Under the pieces are notes generated by a model that was not told where the DNA came from, did no database searches, and saw nothing but the letters and a program-made list of their open reading frames with translations. Below, one piece after another: positions 45,916 through 56,433 of a stretch of DNA of 64,000 nt. The DNA lies in contig NZ_LQIT01000023.1 in NCBI RefSeq assembly GCF_001499965.1, positions 62,001-126,000 on the forward strand. The letters are read 5' to 3'. The first letter of the stretch is position 1. Every line of letters starts with the position of its first letter. This DNA is from Mycobacterium sp. GA-2829 (lineage in GTDB: Bacteria > Actinomycetota > Actinomycetes > Mycobacteriales > Mycobacteriaceae). Made by a program: the position numbers and the translations under genes.

Positions 45916-47337
45916 GTGCGGCACTACTACAGCGCGAAGGCGGTCCGCGACGCGGAAGCACCGTTGCTGCAGCGCCTGCCCGACGGCGCCCTGATGCGCC
46001 GCGCGGCATACGGCCTGGCCACCGCGATCGCCCGGGAGCTGGCAGCCCGCACCGGTGGTGTCGCCGGACGGCAGGTCTGCGCCGTCGTCGGATCGGGTGA
46101 CAACGGCGGTGACGCACTGTGGGCGGCGACGTTCCTGCGCCGACGCGGCGTATCGGCGAACGCGGTGCTGCTCACCCCCGACCGTACTCATCCGAAGGCC
46201 TTGGCGGCGTTCCGGACCGCAGGCGGACGGGTGGTCGAAACAGTGCCGTCGACAACGGATCTCGTCGTCGACGGCGTGGTCGGCATCTCCGGATCCGGGC
46301 CGCTGCGGCCCGGCGCGGCCGAGGTGTTCGCCGCCGTCGACGACGCAGGCACACCCGTGGTGGCCGTCGACCTGCCCAGCGGTATCGACGTCGAGACCGG
46401 CGCCGCCGACGGTCCGCACGTGCACGCGGCGCTGACCGTGACGTTCGGTGGGCTCAAACCGGTGCACGCGCTGGGGGAGTGCGGGCGCGTCGAACTCGTC
46501 GACATCGGGCTGGACCTGGCGCCGTCGGATCTGCTCGGGATCGAGGCCGCGGATGTGCGGGCGCGCTGGCCGCGGCCGGGACCGAAGGACGACAAGTACA
46601 CCCAGGGCGTGACCGGGGTGCTCGCGGGCTCGTCGACGTATCCCGGCGCGGCGATTCTGTGCACCGGCGCCGCCGTCGCCGCGACCAGCGGTATGGTCCG
46701 CTACGCGGGTAGCGCTGCGGCAGAGATGGTTTCGCACTGGCCAGAAGTGGTGGCCGCACCGAACGCGGCATCAGCCGGGCGGGTGCAGTCCTGGGTGGTG
46801 GGGCCCGGGCTCGGCACCGACGAGGCCGGGGCGTCGGCGCTGTGCTTCGCGCTCGACACCGACCTGCCGGTGATCGTCGACGCCGACGGTCTCACCCTGC
46901 TGGCCGCCCACCCCGAACTCGTCGCCGACCGCGACGCACCGACGGTGCTCACCCCGCACGCGGGGGAGTTCGCGCGCCTGGCCGGATCACCTCCGGGGGA
47001 CGACCGCGTCGCCTCGGCACGACGGCTGGCCGAACAGTTCGGCGCGACGGTCCTGTTGAAAGGCAACGTCACTGTCGTCGCCGAATCCGACGGCACGGCC
47101 TACCTCAACCCGGCGGGCGAAGCGTGGGCCGCCACCGCCGGCTCCGGTGACGTGCTGTCCGGGATGATCGGTGCCCTGCTGGCCGCCGGACTCCCCGCCG
47201 GCGAGGCCGCCGCACTCGCCGCCTTCGTCCACGCGCACGCCGCGAACGCGTCGGCCGCCGATCCCGGACCCCGCCCGGCGCCCACGTCGGCGTCGCGCAT
47301 CCTGCACCACATCCGCACCGCACTCGGCACCATCTGA
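45916..47337 (+). CDS. nnr: Bifunctional NAD(P)H-hydrate repair enzyme
   Basis: A 473-residue fusion. The N-terminal YjeF epimerase (about 1-205; VVGSGDNGGDALWAATFL, VAVDLPSGIDVETG) interconverts NADHX epimers. The C-terminal dehydratase (about 215-473; VVGPGLGTDE, LTPHAGEFARL, TAGSGDVLSGMIGALLA) removes water with ADP or ATP. GTG 45916 (MRHYYSAKAVRDAEAPLL) gives the same length as M. tuberculosis Rv3433c. gadB follows after 17 bases. Confidence 0.93.
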   Translation: MRHYYSAKAVRDAEAPLLQRLPDGALMRRAAYGLATAIARELAARTGGVAGRQVCAVVGSGDNGGDALWAATFLRRRGVSANAVLLTPDRTHPKALAAFRTAGGRVVETVPSTTDLVVDGVVGISGSGPLRPGAAEVFAAVDDAGTPVVAVDLPSGIDVETGAADGPHVHAALTVTFGGLKPVHALGECGRVELVDIGLDLAPSDLLGIEAADVRARWPRPGPKDDKYTQGVTGVLAGSSTYPGAAILCTGAAVAATSGMVRYAGSAAAEMVSHWPEVVAAPNAASAGRVQSWVVGPGLGTDEAGASALCFALDTDLPVIVDADGLTLLAAHPELVADRDAPTVLTPHAGEFARLAGSPPGDDRVASARRLAEQFGATVLLKGNVTVVAESDGTAYLNPAGEAWAATAGSGDVLSGMIGALLAAGLPAGEAAALAAFVHAHAANASAADPGPRPAPTSASRILHHIRTALGTI

Positions 47338-47354
47338 CCTGGAGAGGACCTTTC

Positions 47355-48740
47355 ATGGCGCATTCGCACAGTCGCGTCCAGCACGTCTCGCCCGCCTACA
47401 CCGGCCGGTTGGCGATGGCGCCGGTGCCCTCGCTGCGACTGCCCGACGAGGCGATGGATCCGCAGGCGGCCTACCGGTTCATCCACGACGAACTGATGCT
47501 CGACGGCAGCTCCCGGCTGAACCTCGCCACGTTCGTGACCACGTGGATGGACCCCGAGGCCGAGAAGCTGATGGCCGAGACCTTCGACAAGAACATGATC
47601 GACAAGGACGAGTACCCCGCGACGGCGGCGATCGAGCAGCGCTGCGTGTGCATGGTGGCCGATCTGTTCCACGCCGAGGATCTGCGCGACGACGACCCTG
47701 CCACCGCGATCGGCGTGTCGACGATCGGGTCCAGCGAGGCGGTCATGCTGGCCGGGCTGGCACTGAAGTGGCGGTGGCGCCAGCGGGTCGGCGGGGACGC
47801 CTGGAAGGGGCGCACCCCCAATCTGGTGATGGGGTCCAACGTCCAGGTGGTGTGGGAGAAGTTCTGCCGCTACTTCGACGTCGAGCCGCGCTACCTGCCG
47901 ATGGAGGAGGGGCGCTACGTCATCACGCCGGAACAGGTGCTCGAGAACGTCGACGAGGACACGATCGGCGTGGTCGCGATTCTGGGCACCACCTACACCG
48001 GTGAACTCGAGCCGATCGCCGAGATCTGCGCGGCACTCGACAAGCTGGCCGCCGACGGCGGGGTGGACGTGCCCGTGCACGTCGACGCGGCCAGCGGCGG
48101 GTTCGTGGTGCCGTTCCTGCATCCGGACCTGCAGTGGGACTTCCGGCTGCCGCGCGTGGTGTCGATCAATGTCAGCGGCCACAAGTACGGCCTGACCTAC
48201 CCCGGTATCGGATTCGTGGTGTGGCGCAACGCCGAACAGCTGCCCGAGGAGCTGGTGTTCCGGGTCAACTACCTCGGCGGCGACATGCCCACCTTCACGT
48301 TGAACTTCTCGCGGCCGGGCAACCAGGTGGTCGGCCAGTACTACAACTTCCTGCGGTTGGGCCGCGGCGGATATTCGCAGGTGATGCAGTCGCTGTCACA
48401 GACCGCGCGGTGGCTGGGCGACGAACTGCGCACCAGTGAGCACTTCGAACTGATCACCGACGGCTCGGCGATCCCGGTGGTCAGCTTCCGCCTGCGGGGC
48501 AACCCCGGCTACACCGAGTTCGACATCTCGCAGACGCTGAGGTCCTACGGCTGGCAGGTGCCCGCCTACACGATGCCCGAGGGCGCGGAGAACGTCACCG
48601 TGCTGCGCATCGTGGTGCGGGAGGGGTTCTCCGCCGACCTCGCGCGGGCGTTGCGCGACGACATGGTGACCGTGCTCAACCACCTCGACGAGCTCAAACC
48701 CGGCGGCCACTTCGACGAGGTGCAGCCGTTCGCCCACTAG
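47355..48740 (+). CDS. gadB: Glutamate decarboxylase
   Basis: A 461-residue PLP enzyme turning glutamate into GABA and consuming a proton. The PLP lysine is in [24 protein letters not shown] holds the cofactor Asp. It starts [15 protein letters not shown] after a GGAGAGGA site. The order nnr-gadB is that of M. tuberculosis. Confidence 0.95.
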   Translation: MAHSHSRVQHVSPAYTGRLAMAPVPSLRLPDEAMDPQAAYRFIHDELMLDGSSRLNLATFVTTWMDPEAEKLMAETFDKNMIDKDEYPATAAIEQRCVCMVADLFHAEDLRDDDPATAIGVSTIGSSEAVMLAGLALKWRWRQRVGGDAWKGRTPNLVMGSNVQVVWEKFCRYFDVEPRYLPMEEGRYVITPEQVLENVDEDTIGVVAILGTTYTGELEPIAEICAALDKLAADGGVDVPVHVDAASGGFVVPFLHPDLQWDFRLPRVVSINVSGHKYGLTYPGIGFVVWRNAEQLPEELVFRVNYLGGDMPTFTLNFSRPGNQVVGQYYNFLRLGRGGYSQVMQSLSQTARWLGDELRTSEHFELITDGSAIPVVSFRLRGNPGYTEFDISQTLRSYGWQVPAYTMPEGAENVTVLRIVVREGFSADLARALRDDMVTVLNHLDELKPGGHFDEVQPFAH

Positions 48741-48750
48741 AACCGGCCCG

Positions 48751-48809
48751 CCGAGATCAGACTTGTCGCACGCTCTGGACCACGCAGCGTGCCCCAAGTC
48801 TGATCTCGG
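48751..48809. repeat. Long intergenic palindrome (hairpin) between gadB and alr
   Basis: Left arm CCGAGATCAGACTTG (48751-48765) pairs fully with CAAGTCTGATCTCGG (48795-48809). An inner GCACGCT / AGCGTGC stem continues after a two-base mismatch, with an 11-base loop. There is no T-run. It may end gadB transcription or be a small palindromic repeat. Confidence 0.7.
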
Positions 48810-48852
48810 AGACGTGGGGGAGTCCGTCTCTGGGACAATCGGCACGGGTGAC

Positions 48853-50010
48853 ATGACCATGCAGACAACAGAGACGGCCACGACGCCGACCGCGCAGGCG
48901 GTGATCGACCTCGACGCGATCGTCCACAACCTCGCGGTACTGCGCGAATGCGCAGGCAGTGCGCGGGTCATGCCTGTATTGAAGGCCGACGCGTACGGCC
49001 ACGGCGCCACCGAAGTGGCCAGGACGGTGCTCGCCGTGGGCGTCACCGATCTCGGGGTGGCCACCGTCGGCGAGGCGCTCGCGCTGCGCGGCGACGGCAT
49101 CACCGCGCCGCTGCTGGCCTGGCTGCACGCCCCGGGCACCGACTTCGCCCCCGCGCTGCGGGCCGACATCGGACTCGCGGTGTCGTCCCCGCGCCAGCTC
49201 GAGGAAGTGCTCGACGCCGTGCACCGCACCGGGGTCACCGCGAGCGTCACCGTCAAGGCCGACACCGGGCTGAGCCGCAACGGTGTCAGCCCCGCCGAGT
49301 ACCCCGCTCTGCTGGACCGCCTCGCCCGTGCGCAGGCCGACGATGCGGTGCGGGTCGTGGGGCTGATGAGCCACCTGGCGTGCGGCGACGAACCCGACAA
49401 CCCGACCAACGACCGCCAGGCCGAGCGCCTGAGCGCGATGCGCCGCCGGGCCGCCGAGGCCGGGGTGCACTTCGAGGTCGCGCACCTGTGCAACTCGCCC
49501 GCGGCGATGACCCGCCCCGACCTCGCCTTCGACATGGTCCGGCCCGGTATCGCGCTCTACGGGCAGACCCCGATCCCCACCCGCGGTGATATGGGCTTGC
49601 GACCCGCGATGACGCTGAAATGCCCTGTCGCACGGACTCGTTCCCTCAAGGCGGGGGACGGCGTGTCGTACGGTCACACCTGGGTCGCCGACCGCGACAC
49701 CACCGTCGCGCTGCTGCCGATCGGGTACGCCGATGGGGTCTACCGCAGCCTCAGCGGCCGCCTGCAGGTGCTGATCAACGACCGGCTGTATCCCGGCGTC
49801 GGGCGGGTCTGCATGGACCAGTTCGTCGTCGACCTCGGCCCCGGCCCGGTCGACGTCACCGACGGCGACGAGGCGATCCTCTTCGGGCCCGGCACCCGCG
49901 GCGAACCCACCGCCCAGGACTGGGCCGAGCTCGTCGGCACGATCAACTACGAGATCGTCACCAGCCCCCGCGGTCGCGTCGTCCGCACCTATCGACGGGA
50001 CAGCCGTTGA
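48853..50010 (+). CDS. alr: Alanine racemase
   Basis: A 385-residue PLP enzyme making D-alanine for the cell wall. Lys44 in [11 protein letters not shown] binds PLP, and the second catalytic Tyr lies in [11 protein letters not shown] 48853 ([12 protein letters not shown]) is used; the frame opens up to 48763 but that part is the hairpin region. The next hydrolase begins just after its stop. Confidence 0.94.
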   Translation: MTMQTTETATTPTAQAVIDLDAIVHNLAVLRECAGSARVMPVLKADAYGHGATEVARTVLAVGVTDLGVATVGEALALRGDGITAPLLAWLHAPGTDFAPALRADIGLAVSSPRQLEEVLDAVHRTGVTASVTVKADTGLSRNGVSPAEYPALLDRLARAQADDAVRVVGLMSHLACGDEPDNPTNDRQAERLSAMRRRAAEAGVHFEVAHLCNSPAAMTRPDLAFDMVRPGIALYGQTPIPTRGDMGLRPAMTLKCPVARTRSLKAGDGVSYGHTWVADRDTTVALLPIGYADGVYRSLSGRLQVLINDRLYPGVGRVCMDQFVVDLGPGPVDVTDGDEAILFGPGTRGEPTAQDWAELVGTINYEIVTSPRGRVVRTYRRDSR

Positions 50011-50021
50011 GCGACAACGAG

Positions 50022-51116
50022 ATGCGACGGCGGGGCAGCGCCGGCTGGTTGGCCGGTGCCGCGGGGATCGCCGCCGTCGGCTCACTGGCCGCGGTCACCG
50101 TCGCCCGCTCGGTGACCCGCCGCGTCACCGACGACGACCCCTACGCGGGTGAGGATTTCGAGCTGCTCGACGCCGACCGCAGCTCCGTGGTCACCACCAC
50201 CGACGGCGTCCCGCTGGCCGTCCGGGAGGTCGGGCCGGCCGACGCGCCGTTGACCGTTGTCTTCGCCCACGGTTTCTGCCTGCGGATGGGCGCCTTCCAC
50301 TTCCAGCGTGCCCGCCTGTCGGACCAGTGGGGTGAGCAGGTCCGGATGGTGTTCTACGACCAGCGTGGCCACGGCCAGTCCGGCCAGGCGCCGCCGGACA
50401 CCTACACCGTCACGCAACTGGGGGAGGACCTCGAAGCGGTCCTCGCCGTCGTCGCCCCGCGTGGACCGGTCGTCCTGGTCGGTCACTCCATGGGCGGGAT
50501 GACGGTGCTCTCCCACGCCCGGCAGTACCCGCAGCGGTATCCGACCCGCATCGTCGGCGCGGCGATCATCTCCTCCGCCGCCGAGGGTGTCTCCGCGTCG
50601 CCGCTCGGTGAGATCCTGAAAAACCCTGCGCTGGAGGCGGTTCGGTTCGCCGCACGCTACGCGCCGGGGACCGTGCACCGCACCCGCGGGCTGGCCCGCG
50701 CGGTGATCGGCCCCATCCTGCGGGCGGCGTCCTATGGTGACGAGAAGATCAGCCCGAGCGTCGTCGCGTTCTCCGAGAAGATGATGCACGACACCCCGAT
50801 CGTGACGCTCGTCGAATTCCTGCACGCCCTCGAGGTGCACGACGAGACGGCGGGTCTGACCACGCTGGCGAAGGTCCCGACGATGATCGCCTGCGGTGAC
50901 CGTGATCTGCTCACCCCGATGGAGTACTCCCAGGAGATGGCCGACGCCTTGCCCAAGAGCGAACTCGTGATCGTCCGCGGCGCGGGGCATCTCGTGCAAC
51001 TCGAACAACCCGAGGAGATCGACGACGCGCTGGTCCGACTCGTCGAACGCGCCACCCCGTCCAAACTCGTCGCGCTGACGCGGCGGCTCCGCGAGCGGGC
51101 CAGACCCCGTGGCTGA
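50022..51116 (+). CDS. Alpha/beta hydrolase, membrane-tethered
   Basis: A 364-residue hydrolase. The N terminus has a hydrophobic segment (AGIAAVGSLAAVTVA, about 12-30), then a hydrolase domain with VVFAHGFCLRM, nucleophile Ser in VGHSMGGMTVL, Asp in CGDRDLL and His in GAGHLVQLE. ATG 50022 is used; a TTG at 50007 overlapping the alr stop is possible. It sits between alr and tsaE as in other mycobacteria. Confidence 0.82.
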   Translation: MRRRGSAGWLAGAAGIAAVGSLAAVTVARSVTRRVTDDDPYAGEDFELLDADRSSVVTTTDGVPLAVREVGPADAPLTVVFAHGFCLRMGAFHFQRARLSDQWGEQVRMVFYDQRGHGQSGQAPPDTYTVTQLGEDLEAVLAVVAPRGPVVLVGHSMGGMTVLSHARQYPQRYPTRIVGAAIISSAAEGVSASPLGEILKNPALEAVRFAARYAPGTVHRTRGLARAVIGPILRAASYGDEKISPSVVAFSEKMMHDTPIVTLVEFLHALEVHDETAGLTTLAKVPTMIACGDRDLLTPMEYSQEMADALPKSELVIVRGAGHLVQLEQPEEIDDALVRLVERATPSKLVALTRRLRERARPRG

Positions 51117-51573
51117 CCGGCAGAGCGGGACGGCCGAACTGGCCACCGCGGAGGAGACCATGGCGCTGGGCGCACGGTTGGGCGCCGAACTGCGCGCCGG
51201 CGACGTCGTCGTGCTGTCCGGACCACTCGGCGCAGGAAAGACCGTGCTGGCCAAGGGAATCGCGCAGGCGATGGATGTCGAGGGTCCGGTCACCTCGCCG
51301 ACGTTCGTGCTGGCGCGGGTGCACCGCGCCCGACGACCGGACCGGCCGGCAATGGTGCACGTCGACATGTATCGGCTGCTCGACCATCCCGGCACCGACC
51401 TGCTCGCCGAACTCGACTCCCTGGACCTCGACACCGACCTCGACGACGCCGTCGTCGTCGTCGAATGGGGTGAGGGTGTCGCCGAACGCCTGTCCGACAG
51501 CCACCTCGACATCCGATTGGAGCGTGCGGTGGACACCGAGGCGCGCACCGCGATCTGGCAGTGGAGCCGGTAG
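51109..51573 (+). CDS. tsaE: tRNA t6A ATPase subunit TsaE
   Basis: A 154-residue P-loop ATPase (GPLGAGKTVLAKGIAQ; VEWGEG near the end) that resets the TsaB-TsaD complex making N6-threonylcarbamoyl-adenosine at tRNA position 37. GTG 51109 overlaps the hydrolase by eight bases, and its TAG shares a base with the tsaB start. Confidence 0.92.
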   Translation: MADRQSGTAELATAEETMALGARLGAELRAGDVVVLSGPLGAGKTVLAKGIAQAMDVEGPVTSPTFVLARVHRARRPDRPAMVHVDMYRLLDHPGTDLLAELDSLDLDTDLDDAVVVVEWGEGVAERLSDSHLDIRLERAVDTEARTAIWQWSR

Positions 51574-52208
51574 TGAGTGGACTCGTCCTGGCCATCGACA
51601 CCGCCACCCCCGCCGTCACCGCCGGGGTGGTGCGCCGCGACGGCGATCAGGTCAGCGTCCTCGCCGAGCGGGTGACCGTCGACCCCCGCGCGCACGCCGA
51701 ACGCCTGACCCCCAATGTGCTTGCCGCCGTACAGGATGCCGGGGTCACCTTCGCCGATTTCACCGCCGTCGTGGTCGGGTGCGGACCCGGCCCGTTCACC
51801 GGCCTGCGGGTCGGGATGGCCACCGCCGCCGCGTATGCGCACGCGCTCGGCATCCCGGTGCACGGGGTGTGCAGCCTCGACGCCATCGGGGTCGATCTCC
51901 CCGGAGAAGCGCTCGTGGTGACCGACGCCCGGCGCAAGGAGGTGTACTGGGCCCGCTACCGCGACGGGCTGCGCGTAAACGGGCCCGCCGTCAACGCCCC
52001 CGCCGACGTGCCGTCCGGGGCGGCGACGGTGGCCGGATCACCCGACCACGCCGCGCTTTTCGCGCTGCAGGTGAGTGGACCGCAGTATCCGACGGTGGCC
52101 GGGCTGGTGCGCGCGGTCGCCGACTGGTCGCGGGACCCGGAGGCGCTGGTGCCGCTGTACCTGCGCCGTCCGGACGCGACGCCGCGCGCCGAACAGGCCC
52201 GACGGTGA
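51573..52208 (+). CDS. tsaB: tRNA t6A complex subunit TsaB
   Basis: A 211-residue ASKHA-fold protein (VLAIDTATPAVTAGVV, GCGPGPFTGLRVG) that dimerises with TsaD. GTG 51573 overlaps the tsaE stop by one base; GTG 51561 would add four residues. The stop overlaps rimI (GTGA). Confidence 0.92.
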   Translation: MSGLVLAIDTATPAVTAGVVRRDGDQVSVLAERVTVDPRAHAERLTPNVLAAVQDAGVTFADFTAVVVGCGPGPFTGLRVGMATAAAYAHALGIPVHGVCSLDAIGVDLPGEALVVTDARRKEVYWARYRDGLRVNGPAVNAPADVPSGAATVAGSPDHAALFALQVSGPQYPTVAGLVRAVADWSRDPEALVPLYLRRPDATPRAEQARR

Positions 52209-52681
52209 AGGTCACCTACGGGCCGCTGACCAAGGACGACGCCGCCCGATGCGCCGAACTCGAGTCGCAGCTGTTTCCCGGTGACGACCCGTGGCCGGCC
52301 CGCGCGTTCCTCGCCGAGCTGGGTTCGCGGCACAACCATTACGTGGCCGCCCGCACCGACGACATCCTCATCGGCTACGGCGGCATCGCCCAACTGGGAC
52401 GGAAGGCGCCCTACGAGTACGAGATCCACACCATCGGCGTCGACCCGGACTATCAGGGCCACGGCGTCGGCCGCCAGATCCTCGGCCGGCTGCTCGCGCT
52501 CGCCGACGAGGGTGTGGTGTTCCTCGAGGTACGCACCGACAACGTCGCCGCGATCAGCCTGTACGAGAGCGTCGGGTTCACCCGGGTCGGGTTGCGGAAG
52601 CGCTACTACCGGGTCAGCGGCGCCGACGCCTATACGATGAGGCGAGACCCACCGAGCGTTGCGAAGCGAGAAGTGCCGTGA
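52205..52681 (+). CDS. rimI: Ribosomal protein S18-alanine N-acetyltransferase-like GNAT
   Basis: A 158-residue GNAT enzyme. The acetyl-CoA loop is [10 protein letters not shown], and [18 protein letters not shown] is the classic RimI C-terminal motif. The specific substrate may be broader than S18. It is embedded in the t6A operon, GTGA-coupled on both sides. Confidence 0.9.
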   Translation: MKVTYGPLTKDDAARCAELESQLFPGDDPWPARAFLAELGSRHNHYVAARTDDILIGYGGIAQLGRKAPYEYEIHTIGVDPDYQGHGVGRQILGRLLALADEGVVFLEVRTDNVAAISLYESVGFTRVGLRKRYYRVSGADAYTMRRDPPSVAKREVP

Positions 52682-53700
52682 TCATCCTGGCCATCGAGAG
52701 CTCCTGCGACGAGACCGGTGTCGGCATCGCCGACCTGTCCGACGACGGCACCGTCACCCTGCTCGCCGACGAGGTGGCCTCAAGCGTCGACGAACACGCC
52801 CGCTTCGGCGGGGTGGTGCCCGAAATCGCCTCCCGCGCGCATCTGGAGGCGCTCGGCCCGACCATGCGCCGCGCCCTGCAGACCGCGGGGGTGCGCAAAC
52901 CCGACGTCGTCGCCGCCACGATCGGTCCCGGCCTGGCCGGCGCCCTGCTCGTGGGAGTGGCTGCGGCCAAGGCGTATTCGGCAGCGTGGCAGGTGCCGTT
53001 TTACGGCGTCAACCACCTCGGCGGGCACCTGGCCGCCGACGTCTACGAGCACGGCCCGCTGCCCGAAAGCGTGGGCCTGCTGGTCTCCGGCGGCCACACC
53101 CATCTGCTGCACGTGACGTCGCTGGGGGAGCCGATCATCGAACTCGGCAGCACCGTCGACGATGCGGCGGGGGAGGCCTACGACAAGGTGGCGCGGCTGC
53201 TCGGGTTGGGTTATCCCGGCGGCAAGGTGCTCGACGATCTGGCCCGCGAGGGCGACCGCGACGCGATCGTGTTCCCGCGCGGCATGACCGGCCCCCGCGA
53301 CGAGCCGTACGCGTTCAGCTTCTCCGGCCTCAAGACCGCCGTCGCGCGCTACGTCGAGAGCCATCCTGAGGCGTCCCAGGCCGACATCGCGGCGGGATTC
53401 CAGGAGGCGGTGGCCGACGTGCTGACCCGTAAGGCGGTGCGCGCCGCGACCGATCTCGGGGTGTCCACGCTGTTGATCGCCGGCGGGGTGGCGGCCAACT
53501 CCCGGTTGCGGGAGCTGGCCGAGCAGCGCTGCGCCGACGCCGGTCTCACGCTGCGCATCCCGCGGCCGCGGCTGTGCACCGACAACGGCGCGATGATCGC
53601 CTCGTTCGCCGCCCACCTCATCGCGGCGGGCGCACCACCGTCGCCGCTGGACGCGGCCAGTGACCCCGGTTTGCCCGTGGTGCGGAGCCAGGTGGCGTGA
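52678..53700 (+). CDS. tsaD: tRNA N6-adenosine threonylcarbamoyltransferase
   Basis: A 340-residue enzyme transferring the threonylcarbamoyl group to A37. The start is [14 protein letters not shown], metal ligands are His in [10 protein letters not shown], and the nucleotide loop is [21 protein letters not shown] near the end is diagnostic. Starts at GTG 52678 over the rimI stop. Confidence 0.95.
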   Translation: MIILAIESSCDETGVGIADLSDDGTVTLLADEVASSVDEHARFGGVVPEIASRAHLEALGPTMRRALQTAGVRKPDVVAATIGPGLAGALLVGVAAAKAYSAAWQVPFYGVNHLGGHLAADVYEHGPLPESVGLLVSGGHTHLLHVTSLGEPIIELGSTVDDAAGEAYDKVARLLGLGYPGGKVLDDLAREGDRDAIVFPRGMTGPRDEPYAFSFSGLKTAVARYVESHPEASQADIAAGFQEAVADVLTRKAVRAATDLGVSTLLIAGGVAANSRLRELAEQRCADAGLTLRIPRPRLCTDNGAMIASFAAHLIAAGAPPSPLDAASDPGLPVVRSQVA

Positions 53701-54155
53701 GCGTCACCGACACGCTGGCGATCCACGAACTGCTCTACCGCTACGCCGAACTCGTCGACGCCGGCGACTTCGACGGCGTCGGCCGACTGCTCCGCCGCGG
53801 CTCGTTCGCCGGTGTCGAGGGCGCCGAGGCCATCGCGCAATTGTTCGCGGCCACGACCAGACGCTATCCCGAACACGGCAACACCCCGCGCACCCGCCAC
53901 CTCGTCCTCAACCCGATCGTCGCGGTCGACGGCGACACCGCGGCGGCGCGGTCGACGTTCTGCGTCGTCCAGGCGACCGAGATCGTGCCACTGCAGCCGA
54001 TCGTCGTCGGCCGGTACCGGGACACCTTCGCGCGCGACGACGACGGGTGGTACTTCACCGCCCGGCAAGTCGATGTCGAGCACGTCGGGGACGTCTCGGC
54101 CCACCTGAACATCGACCCGCGACACTTCGGCGAACAGGCACATCCCCACCCTTGA
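53697..54155 (+). CDS. NTF2/SnoaL-like protein
   Basis: A 152-residue cone-fold protein ([47 protein letters not shown] broken here into the usual strand order). These are ligand-binding proteins or small enzymes such as dehydratases. GTG 53697 overlaps tsaD (GTGA), so it is the last gene of that operon. Function is unknown. Confidence 0.78.
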   Translation: MSVTDTLAIHELLYRYAELVDAGDFDGVGRLLRRGSFAGVEGAEAIAQLFAATTRRYPEHGNTPRTRHLVLNPIVAVDGDTAAARSTFCVVQATEIVPLQPIVVGRYRDTFARDDDGWYFTARQVDVEHVGDVSAHLNIDPRHFGEQAHPHP

Positions 54156-54158
54156 GTG

Positions 54159-54185
54159 CTAGCACTCGCATGTATAGAGTGCTAG
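54159..54185. promoter_or_regulatory. CIRCE element (HrcA operator)
   Basis: CTAGCACTC (54159-54167), nine bases, then GAGTGCTAG (54177-54185): a perfect inverted repeat that fits the CIRCE consensus TTAGCACTC-N9-GAGTGCTAA. It lies about 140 bases before groES. The heat-shock repressor HrcA should act here. Confidence 0.9.
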
Positions 54186-54323
54186 GTGGCAGGCGGCCAA
54201 CCCTGTGCCGGCACCCGCGACGACGGCGCTCGGGCTCGGACGCATGCCGGACATCTGTAAACGCTGGAAACATTCGGGTCCGGGACCACCTGGACCTACA
54301 CCGAACTAGTGGAGGGCTCCATC

Positions 54324-54626
54324 GTGGCGAGCGTGAACATCAAGCCACTCGAGGACAAGATCCTCGTCCAGGCCAACGAGGCCGAGACCACGACCGCGTC
54401 CGGTCTGGTCATTCCGGATACGGCCAAGGAGAAGCCGCAGGAAGGCACCGTTGTCGCCGTCGGCCCCGGCCGCTGGGACGATGAGGGCGAAAAGCGGATC
54501 CCGCTGGACGTGTCCGAGGGCGACACCGTCATCTACAGCAAGTACGGCGGCACCGAGATCAAGTACAACGGCGAGGAGTACTTGATCCTGTCGGCCCGCG
54601 ACGTGCTGGCTGTCGTCAACAAGTAA
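54324..54626 (+). CDS. groES: Co-chaperonin GroES
   Basis: A 100-residue heptameric lid protein ([20 protein letters not shown]; mobile loop near [20 protein letters not shown]). GTG 54324 follows GGAGGG; the longer frame to 54309 includes that ribosome site and is not coding. Confidence 0.97.
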   Translation: MASVNIKPLEDKILVQANEAETTTASGLVIPDTAKEKPQEGTVVAVGPGRWDDEGEKRIPLDVSEGDTVIYSKYGGTEIKYNGEEYLILSARDVLAVVNK

Positions 54627-54668
54627 GCACCCGTGCCCGCCCCGGAGATCCCCGTTGTACACGGGTGA

Positions 54669-56333
<1,665 letters not shown>

Positions 56334-56341
56334 TCAGTGAT

Positions 56342-56384
56342 TTCGGTGTAGTTGGTTGCGCTGAGCGCGACCAACTACACCGAA
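56342..56384. repeat. Long intergenic palindrome after groEL1
   Basis: TTCGGTGTAGTTGGT (56342-56356) pairs perfectly with ACCAACTACACCGAA (56370-56384). The inner GCGC / GCGC stem continues to a TGA triloop, about 20 pairs in all. There is no T-run. Confidence 0.72.
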
Positions 56385-56433
56385 GCCGCGGACTTCGGCT
56401 GCCGTGGTCGAGCCGCCATGTCAAGATCACCGC

